From assembly GCF_900232825.1 (NCBI RefSeq), contig NZ_OCTP01000010.1, forward strand, positions 62,001 through 126,000: 64,000 bases of DNA. The letters run 5' to 3'. The notes under the pieces are model-generated. The model was not told the DNA's origin. It did no database searches and worked only from the letters and a program-made list of their open reading frames with translations. Source of the DNA: Anaerococcus sp. Marseille-P3625. Its GTDB lineage: Bacteria > Bacillota > Clostridia > Tissierellales > Peptoniphilaceae. How positions within the stretch are numbered: the first letter of the stretch is position 1; every line of letters begins with the position of its first letter. This document shows, piece after piece, positions 47,525-54,192 of the stretch. The position numbers and the translations under genes were made by a program.

Positions 47525-47782
47525 ATGAATAAAAAATTAAATAGAAACATAGAAAAACAGAAGAATTTAAGAAAGAAAAAAGAAGAAATTGAAATAGAAC
47601 TTCAGTTATTAGCAGAGGAACAAGAAGAAATAGAAAATTTAGAGGTCATCAAGGAATTTCGAAGTCGAAAAATATCTCTTGATGAATTTTTATTTATTGT
47701 TAGAAAAAATAAGGAAGAAGAAAATAGAGAAAGACAAGAACTTAAAAGAAAAGATACAAATGAAAGTGAGGAAAATTTATGA
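47525..47782 (+). CDS. DUF4315 family protein
   Basis: An 85-residue coiled-coil protein (KNLRKKKEEIEIELQLL, Glu/Lys heptads, about 12-45) matching DUF4315, a small protein found directly after the CD1108-type peptidase in these elements. Role unknown, possibly structural in the transfer apparatus. RBS AAGGAG; overlaps the next start by 4 bases. Confidence 0.82.
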   Translation: MNKKLNRNIEKQKNLRKKKEEIEIELQLLAEEQEEIENLEVIKEFRSRKISLDEFLFIVRKNKEEENRERQELKRKDTNESEENL

Positions 47783-50133
47783 AAAAAATAACCAGTGGAA
47801 TTTTAGCTGTGATAATGCTACTTGTAAGTCTAGTGAATATAGTGGCTGTAAGTCCTGTATATGCAAATACAGATGCTAAGGTAGAATGGACGGAAGATGA
47901 TTTTATGTATTCCTCTGAGGGAAATATAATTGCTTTTAGTGATAAAGGCTTAGAAAAGAAAGAAAAGACAAATGTTCTAGTATTTCCTGAAGGAACGAAG
48001 TCTATAAATGGAAATTATTCTTTAAGTCATTCAAACGATGAACTTAGATATAAAAGAGAATTTGGACGTGGCAAACATTGGGATAAAGTAATTATTCCTG
48101 ATTCTGTTAAGCATTTAGGCTATGCTGCCTTTTACGATGCAAGTATAGACGAGGTAAAACTATCAAATAGTCTAACTTATCTTGGTGGTTTAGCATTTTT
48201 CAATTGTGGACTTAGAGAAGTGACTTTACCTGATACTTTGGTAAATATTGAACATAATGCTTTTGAAAGAAATAACCTCCAAGAAATAACTATACCGAAG
48301 TCTGTGAAGACAATTGAACAGTATGCTTTTTCGAGAAATAAATTGCACACTATAAAAGTTTTAGGCAATCCAAATATTAACAGTAAGGGAGTATTCCATA
48401 ATCAAGAAGTTGAATATAGACCAAAACAAAATCCATTTTACGAAAATCATTTTGGTTTCAACGGAAATCAAGGATTTAAATCTATTCCTAATGGATTAAG
48501 TTATGAAAATGGAGAGTTTGTCTTTGATAAGAATGTAGATAGTGTAGAACTTGAATTTGATTATAACAATGATATGTATCAAGGAAAGATGACTATATAC
48601 AATCCAAATAAATATTCCGTTGATACTCAAACAGATTTAACAGGACAAGATATTGATGAAAAGGACAATAAGATTGATGATTTAACTAAAAACATTAAGG
48701 ATTTAGAAAATCAGATCAAAGATTTAAATGATAAAAAACAAGAAGACCAATCAAAGATAGATGAGTTAAAGGAAAAGTTAGAATCTTGCAAAGATAATGG
48801 AGAGAAACTAAAACAAGAAAAAGCTAAGCTAGAAGAAGAGATTAGAAATAAAGATAATAAGATTGCTCAATTGAATAAAGAAATTGAGGAACTTAAAAAT
48901 TCTAACAATGATGAACTAATAGCAGAAATTACTCAGCTTAAAGATGAATTAAAAAGATTACAAGATGAAAATGCAAAACTAAAAGAAGATTATTCATCTA
49001 CAAAATGGGAGTTAGAAGTCGAGAAAGAAAAGACCGATAAAAACGAAAATAAAATTAAAGAAATGCAAGAAAAGCTCGAGTCTTTAGAAGGGGAACTTGC
49101 AAAGAAGACTAAAGAAATTGAAGATAAAGACAATAGAATTAAGGACTTAGAAAAAGCTCTTGATGAAAAAGATACTAAGATAAAAGACCTTGAGTCTAAA
49201 AAGAAAGAGACAGAAAATTCTAAGTCAGAATGCTGTAAAAAAATTGAAGAGCTTCAAAAGACTATTGATAGTTTAAAAGAATCTTCTGAAAATACAAAAA
49301 AAGAATTAGAAGATAAGATTAAAGGACTAGAAGAAAAACAAAAAGCTTCTGAAGAAGAAATTAAAAAGCTAAAAGAAGAATTAGATAAGAAAATCGAAGA
49401 AGCAAAGAAGTTAATCGAGGAAGCAAATAAAAAATCGAAAGAAGAACTTGAAAAACAAGCTAAAGATGAAAAAGACAAAAACCTAAACCAAGACTTATCT
49501 AAAAAATTAGATGAACTTCTAAAACTTCAAAAAGAAAATAAAGAGAAGAAAGAAGATAAGAAATCTCAAGACAAAAAGTGGGACGAACTTTTAAAAGCTG
49601 ATGACAAAAATATCCTAAATCAATTTGATCTTAATAAGATGAAAAAGCAAGAGGAACAACAAAACAAAAAACAAGTTAAAGATGAAAAAGAATTTGCAGT
49701 TTTTCAAGTAGACAAAAACTTCTATAACATTATAAAAGATGGAAAGAAAACTACTGTGTATATGGATGTAAAAGCATATATTAAGGATAATCGCATTATG
49801 CTACCTGTTAGATATGCAGCCTATACTCTTGGGTTTAATGTAGAATATGATGATAGTAAGAGAGAGGCTATTTTTTCAAATAAAGAAAATACAGCCTTAC
49901 CTAAAAAAACTCTAAGATTAAATATAGATACTGGTGTTATGAAAGATAGTCAAGGAAACATTTATCATTCTGACACTAAACCTGTAATTATAAATGGAAG
50001 AATTCACGCATCTATTTCCAATATAGCTAAAGCTTTTAATGCAAGCTGTGGGGATATAAGAGATGAAAAAGATCAAAGTATAGAATGGGATAATAGCAGA
50101 AAGGCAGTTTATGTCTTTAAGAATATAAAGTAA
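47779..50133 (+). CDS. Secreted leucine-rich/coiled-coil protein with stalk-like C-domain
   Basis: A 784-residue exported protein. The signal peptide (about 1-33, ending YANTD) is followed by a BspA-type leucine-rich region (about 100-200: IPDSVKHLGYAAF, LPDTLVNIEHNAF and IPKSVKTIEQYAF repeats of about 23 residues). A long coiled coil (about 285-640) with an NxDxKIKDLE-like heptad pattern comes next, then a C-terminal copper-amine-oxidase-N-like domain (about 660-784: RIMLPVRYAAYTLGFNVEYD). No sortase motif or membrane anchor. It may be a surface adhesin aiding donor-recipient contact; that role is inference. Confidence 0.82.
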   Translation: MKKITSGILAVIMLLVSLVNIVAVSPVYANTDAKVEWTEDDFMYSSEGNIIAFSDKGLEKKEKTNVLVFPEGTKSINGNYSLSHSNDELRYKREFGRGKHWDKVIIPDSVKHLGYAAFYDASIDEVKLSNSLTYLGGLAFFNCGLREVTLPDTLVNIEHNAFERNNLQEITIPKSVKTIEQYAFSRNKLHTIKVLGNPNINSKGVFHNQEVEYRPKQNPFYENHFGFNGNQGFKSIPNGLSYENGEFVFDKNVDSVELEFDYNNDMYQGKMTIYNPNKYSVDTQTDLTGQDIDEKDNKIDDLTKNIKDLENQIKDLNDKKQEDQSKIDELKEKLESCKDNGEKLKQEKAKLEEEIRNKDNKIAQLNKEIEELKNSNNDELIAEITQLKDELKRLQDENAKLKEDYSSTKWELEVEKEKTDKNENKIKEMQEKLESLEGELAKKTKEIEDKDNRIKDLEKALDEKDTKIKDLESKKKETENSKSECCKKIEELQKTIDSLKESSENTKKELEDKIKGLEEKQKASEEEIKKLKEELDKKIEEAKKLIEEANKKSKEELEKQAKDEKDKNLNQDLSKKLDELLKLQKENKEKKEDKKSQDKKWDELLKADDKNILNQFDLNKMKKQEEQQNKKQVKDEKEFAVFQVDKNFYNIIKDGKKTTVYMDVKAYIKDNRIMLPVRYAAYTLGFNVEYDDSKREAIFSNKENTALPKKTLRLNIDTGVMKDSQGNIYHSDTKPVIINGRIHASISNIAKAFNASCGDIRDEKDQSIEWDNSRKAVYVFKNIK

Positions 50134-50148
50134 GAAAAGGAGATAACT

Positions 50149-51027
50149 ATGAAGAAAAAAAGATTAGGGGTAGCCTTAGTGCTACTCCTTTTACTATTAA
50201 GTATGCCAAGCATATCCATAGCTAAGAGCAATGATAATGAAATAAAAAATCAGTCAAATGATATTTATTTGCCAGAAAAAAGTAAAGAATTAGAAAGCTT
50301 ATTTGATGAAGATATATATGAACCATCTAATGAGAGTCAAAAAATTCCTTATCAGGAAGTGCCGAAAATACAAGAAAATAACATAAAAAATGAGCAAGTA
50401 GATAAAAAAGAAAAGCCATCTAAACTTGTTAAAGGTGGCAATATTAAAGCAATTAATCCATTAGCTACAAAAGAAAATAAGGCAAGAGGAACAGTTATAG
50501 AAAATGTAGATAAAAATGGACAGGATATTACACCGAAAGTAGAAGATCAAACATCAAGAGATGAAAAAAAGGAAAATCCAATAGATGTTAGACAATTTTT
50601 AACCTTTCAAACAAAGAGTGGAAAAACTATGCACCTCATTGTAGATCATTCGGAAAATCAAGAAAATGTACAATTACTAACAGAAGTTGGAGAACAAGAT
50701 CTACTAAATATGATTGAAGGAGAAAGTGAAGTAAAGCCAAAAGAAGAAGTAGTGAAAAAAGAAGAACCGGTGGAGGAAAAACCGAAGAAAGAGGAGAAAG
50801 AAGAAAAGAAATCAGGGGTAGGACTTTATTTATTTATGGGTTTAATTATTGTTGGTGTAATGGGTGCAGGATATTACTTCAAAATCTATAAAAAAAATGA
50901 AGAAGCAAGTTTTGAAGATGAGCAAGATTATAATGAATTAGAAGATGATTATGAATCTGAAGGGGAGGATTATGATCTTGAAGATAAGGAAGATACAGAA
51001 ATTATTCCAGATGAAGATGAATTTTAA
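50149..51027 (+). CDS. DUF4366-like (CD1107-type) membrane protein
   Basis: A 292-residue protein with an N-terminal signal (about 1-25), a Lys/Glu-rich disordered middle, DVRQFLTFQTKSGKTMHLIVDH (split as DVRQFLTFQTKSG and TMHLIVDH) about 147-168, one C-terminal membrane helix (about 225-245) and a very acidic tail. The TKSGKTFHLI-type block is diagnostic of DUF4366 proteins found in the same place of related elements. Probably a transfer-apparatus membrane component. Confidence 0.82.
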   Translation: MKKKRLGVALVLLLLLLSMPSISIAKSNDNEIKNQSNDIYLPEKSKELESLFDEDIYEPSNESQKIPYQEVPKIQENNIKNEQVDKKEKPSKLVKGGNIKAINPLATKENKARGTVIENVDKNGQDITPKVEDQTSRDEKKENPIDVRQFLTFQTKSGKTMHLIVDHSENQENVQLLTEVGEQDLLNMIEGESEVKPKEEVVKKEEPVEEKPKKEEKEEKKSGVGLYLFMGLIIVGVMGAGYYFKIYKKNEEASFEDEQDYNELEDDYESEGEDYDLEDKEDTEIIPDEDEF

Positions 51028-51397
51028 TCTTCTCAATGATTTAAGCAGTAGATTAAGGACAACAATAAACTCAATTATCGTGTAAATTTATAAACATATG
51101 ATAGAAAAGTACAATTAGAATTCTGGAACTTTAATAAAAAACGATGAACAAAACGACAGCACAAACTTAATATATAAGTAAAGCTAAGTTGAAATGATTG
51201 ATTGTATAATTAAGAATTTGATATAGATAAAATCATAAGTTTAATGAGAATGCTAAAAACGGATCAAGCTTTTTTATACAGATGGAATTCTTATTCGAAG
51301 AAAAATCTTTATGCTAGAGACATAAAGTTTGAAGATGTAATAGATAATGGAATAAATATTATAGAAAAAATAAAAAATCAGTAGAGCTATAAAAAGA
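51028..51397 (+). other. AT-rich gap with a 46-codon frame, probable decayed gene
   Basis: No full gene is visible. A frame from ATG 51244 to TAG 51382-51384 encodes a 46-residue peptide (MRMLKTDQAFLYRWNSY start), and its frame extends 10 codons upstream without a start. There is no clear RBS, so it may be the 3' end of a lost gene. I recognise no family. Confidence 0.3.
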
Positions 51398-51430
51398 TGA
51401 GGGATTGAAAATTTAATCTCTCATTTTTTT
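51398..51430 (+). terminator. Hairpin before topB
   Basis: TGAGGGATT (51398-51406) pairs with AATCTCTCA (51415-51423) with one G-U pair, then seven T (51424-51430). The topB RBS AAAGGAGGA begins about 10 bases later. Confidence 0.72.
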
Positions 51431-51453
51431 ATTAAAAAATTAAAGGAGGAAAA

Positions 51454-53160
51454 ATGAAATTAGTAATCGCAGAAAAACCAAGTGTTGCAGCATCAATAGC
51501 AAAAGTTATAGGAGCAAAAAATAGAAATAATGGATATTATGAGGGGGATGGATACATTGTTTCATGGTGTGTTGGACATTTAGTACAAATGGCAAATCCT
51601 GATGTGTATGATGAAAGATATAAGAAGTGGAGAATTGAAGATTTACCTATTATCCCAAAAGAATACAAGTATGAGGTAACGAAGACAACTAAAAAACAGT
51701 TTAATATTCTTAAAAGACTAATGAATAGTAATGAAGTTGACACCATTATTAATGCTTGTGATGCTGGTAGAGAAGGAGAAGCTATCTTTAGACTTGTATA
51801 TATGATGGCAAATTGTAAGAAGAAAATGAAACGTCTTTGGATTTCCTCAATGGAAGACTCTTCCATAAAAGAAGGATTTAGCAACTTAAAAGATGGAAGT
51901 AATTATGATAATCTTTTTGATTCAGCTAAAGCTCGTGCCATAGCTGATTGGCTTGTTGGAATGAACATAAGTAGACTTTACTCCTGTCTATATAATGAAA
52001 ATTATAGTGTAGGCAGAGTACAAACACCAACTTTATCAATGATTGTGAATAGAGATGATGAGATAAATAGTTTTAAAAAAGAAAAATATTATACAGTGGA
52101 GATTTCTATGAATGGATTTACACTGTCGACAGATAGAATTGATGACAAGATAGTGGCAGAGCAGCTTAAAAATTTAATCGGAGAAAAAATTGAAATAACC
52201 GATGTAATTAAAAAAGAAAAGATTACAAAGCCTAATCTGCCCTTTGATCTAACAACACTTCAAAGAGAATGTAATAAGTATTTTGGATACAGTGCAAAAC
52301 AAACCCTAGATTATGCCCAAAGCCTGTATGAAAAGAAGTATATTACCTATCCACGAACAGATTCAAGATATTTGACAGTAGACATGATAGAAAGCACTGT
52401 AAATAATATTATAGGGAAAAATGATTTTGATACAGAAAGAATTAAGGTTGTTTTTAATACTGAAAAAGTTACAGATCATCATGCAATAATTCCAACGATA
52501 AGTTCGTTAAATAAGGATATTTCAGATCTTCCGGAAAGTGAAGCCAAAGTATATAGACTTATAACAAATAAACTCTATGCAAGTTTTGGATATCCTCTTG
52601 TAGAAAATACAACAAAGATAGTGGCTGAATTTGACGGGTTTGAATTTATAAACACTTATAAAATAATTGCTGAAGAAGGATTTACAAAATATTTAGAAGA
52701 ATATAAATCAAAGAAGAAAGAAGATATACAACTTCCTGATGTAAAAATAGGAGATTTTTTATATATTGAAAATAAAGATATAAAAGAGAAGTATACAAAT
52801 CCACCTAAACACTTCACTGAAGACACACTCTTAAAAGCAATGGAAATAGCTGGGAATGATGAATTAGTTAATGATGTTGAAGTTGAGAGAAAAGGACTTG
52901 GTACTCCTGCTACAAGAGCGGGAATAATAGAAAATTTGATATACAAAGGTTATATAAAAAGAGAAAAGAAAAATCTAATATCAACTAGAAAGGGATTAAA
53001 CCTAGTGACTATAGTTATAGATGAGTTTAAATCTCCAAAGACAACAGCAAAATGGGAAATGAGATTAAGTGATATAGCAAAGGGTAAGGAATATAAAGAG
53101 AATTTTTTAAAAGAAATTGAAGAAGAAATAAAAAATACTATATGTAAATATTATAAGTAA
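51454..53160 (+). CDS. topB: DNA topoisomerase III
   Basis: Type IA topoisomerase, 568 residues. TOPRIM start MKLVIAEKPSVA, the acidic DAGREGEAIFR motif (about 107-117) and the catalytic tyrosine Y299 in YITYPRTDSRY are present; the C-terminal zinc domain of host TopA is absent, as in element TopB. Probably resolves DNA intermediates in element replication or transfer. RBS AAAGGAGGA 4-5 bases before the ATG. The next genes are cargo (type III toxin-antitoxin) then the helicase giant. Confidence 0.95.
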   Translation: MKLVIAEKPSVAASIAKVIGAKNRNNGYYEGDGYIVSWCVGHLVQMANPDVYDERYKKWRIEDLPIIPKEYKYEVTKTTKKQFNILKRLMNSNEVDTIINACDAGREGEAIFRLVYMMANCKKKMKRLWISSMEDSSIKEGFSNLKDGSNYDNLFDSAKARAIADWLVGMNISRLYSCLYNENYSVGRVQTPTLSMIVNRDDEINSFKKEKYYTVEISMNGFTLSTDRIDDKIVAEQLKNLIGEKIEITDVIKKEKITKPNLPFDLTTLQRECNKYFGYSAKQTLDYAQSLYEKKYITYPRTDSRYLTVDMIESTVNNIIGKNDFDTERIKVVFNTEKVTDHHAIIPTISSLNKDISDLPESEAKVYRLITNKLYASFGYPLVENTTKIVAEFDGFEFINTYKIIAEEGFTKYLEEYKSKKKEDIQLPDVKIGDFLYIENKDIKEKYTNPPKHFTEDTLLKAMEIAGNDELVNDVEVERKGLGTPATRAGIIENLIYKGYIKREKKNLISTRKGLNLVTIVIDEFKSPKTTAKWEMRLSDIAKGKEYKENFLKEIEEEIKNTICKYYK

Positions 53161-53271
53161 ATTAATTATAAAAAATTGAATACGGTTATAGGAATGAAGA
53201 AAGGAGTGATTTTTGAAAGAAATAGGGTATAATTAAATGATAAAAGAATAGCAATTAGGAAATTTACTGAT
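53161..53271 (+). other. Gap with remnant start codon region
   Basis: GAAAGGAGTG at 53200-53209 is a good ribosome-binding site and is followed by a frame of only seven codons (TTG AAA GAA ATA GGG TAT AAT TAA). This looks like the surviving start of an element gene whose body was lost, next to the toxin-antitoxin insertion. Otherwise AT-rich sequence with nothing recognised. Confidence 0.3.
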
Positions 53272-53300
53272 TTGACATAACTATAAATATACGTTATACT
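53272..53300 (+). promoter_or_regulatory. Consensus promoter of the type III toxin-antitoxin locus
   Basis: TTGACA (53272-53277) and TATACT (53295-53300) with exactly 17 bp between them. The start would be near 53307, a few bases before the first RNA repeat. Confidence 0.88.
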
Positions 53301-53310
53301 CTTATCAGAT

Positions 53311-53396
53311 AAAGATGGTGTCCCGCTACCGTTAAAGGTGGAACATTAAAGAAGGTGTCTCACTACCTATATCCCAAAGGTGAAGCATTAAAGCAA
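53311..53396 (+). ncRNA. Antitoxin RNA repeats of a type III system (ToxI-like)
   Basis: Two imperfect repeats begin with AAAG. Repeat 1 is 53311-53347 (37 nt); repeat 2 is 53348-53389 (42 nt). Shared blocks are AAAG, TGGTGTCyC or AGGTGTCyC, CTACC, AAAGGTG and CATT. The second has 4-5 extra bases (TATATCCC region) in its middle. A third AAAG starts at 53390-53393, just before the terminator. In type III loci the toxin cuts such repeats at the AAA and each unit binds and blocks one toxin. Confidence 0.85.
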
Positions 53397-53426
53397 ACAG
53401 AGAGGATAAAACCTCTCTGTTTTTTT
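53397..53426 (+). terminator. Terminator between antitoxin RNA and toxin gene
   Basis: ACAGAGAGG (53397-53405) pairs perfectly with CCTCTCTGT (53412-53420) around ATAAAA; seven T follow. In type III systems this leaky terminator sets the antitoxin excess over toxin mRNA. The toxin ATG is 12 bases downstream. Confidence 0.9.
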
Positions 53427-53437
53427 AGGATAAAACA

Positions 53438-53998
53438 ATGCTAGAAGTTATTAAATATGGATTTTATACTGTAAATTCCGATTACCTTGAATGTCTAAAT
53501 AAAGTGGATTCAGAAGTTTATTATAATCCATCGTATAGAAACAGTATAAAACCATTTGTTGGAATTATTGTTGGCATAGAAAATTATAATTATTTTATTC
53601 CAATTTCTTCTGCAAAGGAAAAACATAAAAAATGCAAGAATGTTTCTGATGAGCATTTTTTGATTTATGAAGTGATCGATAATAGTATTACTATAGATGG
53701 AGATATTTACAAATATTATTCTGATAGAGAAAAAATGCACATATTATCTATATTGGATATTAAGAAAATGATTCCTGTACCGACTGATTGTTATGAAAGA
53801 ATTGATTTTAACGAACTTAAAGATATCAGATATAAAGACTTATTTCAAAAAGAATATGCTTTTTGTTTAAAAATAAAAACAAAGATCTTGATAAAGGTAG
53901 AAAAAATATACAAAAATCAAAAGAAAACAGGAATTATAAGAAGAGCAAATTGCAATTTTTCAAAGTTAGAAAAGGCAATGTTGGATTGGAAGCAATAG
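53438..53998 (+). CDS. ToxN/AbiQ-family endoribonuclease toxin
   Basis: A 186-residue type III toxin. The family pattern is clear: an N-terminal FYTVNSDYLECLNKVDSEV block, KPFVGIIVGIENYNYFIP, then PISSAKEKH (55-63), aligning Ser58 and Lys60 with the active-site Ser and Lys of ToxN, LDIKKMIPVP (about 106-115), and ANCNFSKLEKA (about 170-180), equivalent to the ToxN CNFxxLE motif. It starts at ATG 53438 with RBS TTAGGA close upstream. Promoter, repeats and terminator all precede it, so the locus is complete. It gives stability and probably phage abortive infection. Confidence 0.88.
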   Translation: MLEVIKYGFYTVNSDYLECLNKVDSEVYYNPSYRNSIKPFVGIIVGIENYNYFIPISSAKEKHKKCKNVSDEHFLIYEVIDNSITIDGDIYKYYSDREKMHILSILDIKKMIPVPTDCYERIDFNELKDIRYKDLFQKEYAFCLKIKTKILIKVEKIYKNQKKTGIIRRANCNFSKLEKAMLDWKQ

Positions 53999-54015
53999 AA
54001 TAAAGGCAGTTAGAG

Positions 54016-54050
54016 CGATTTGAAAAGTAAAAAATTTCAATCGTTTTTTT
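54016..54050 (+). terminator. Terminator after the ToxN-like gene
   Basis: CGATTTGAAA (54016-54025) pairs with TTTCAATCG (54035-54043) with one bulged T, followed by seven T. The gap to 54192 holds AT-rich sequence and a lone TATAAT (54175-54180) directly next to the AGGAGGG of the following gene, too close to act as its promoter. Confidence 0.7.
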
Positions 54051-54192
54051 ATTGCAATAAAAAGATAGCGTAAATGACATTTTAAAGTTATCTTTTGCTT
54101 ACAGAAATTTAAAAAATAGAAAGAAATAAAGTTTAATAAATAAATATATAAAAATTTAGTTCATTTTTATCACTATAATGAGGAGGGATAAA

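Noticed and set aside
53311-53389. CRISPR-like short repeats
   Set aside because: Only two imperfect direct units with no spacers between them and no cas genes; better explained as type III antitoxin RNA.
54175-54180. TATAAT as promoter for the helicase giant
   Set aside because: No -35 partner and the start site would fall inside the Shine-Dalgarno sequence.
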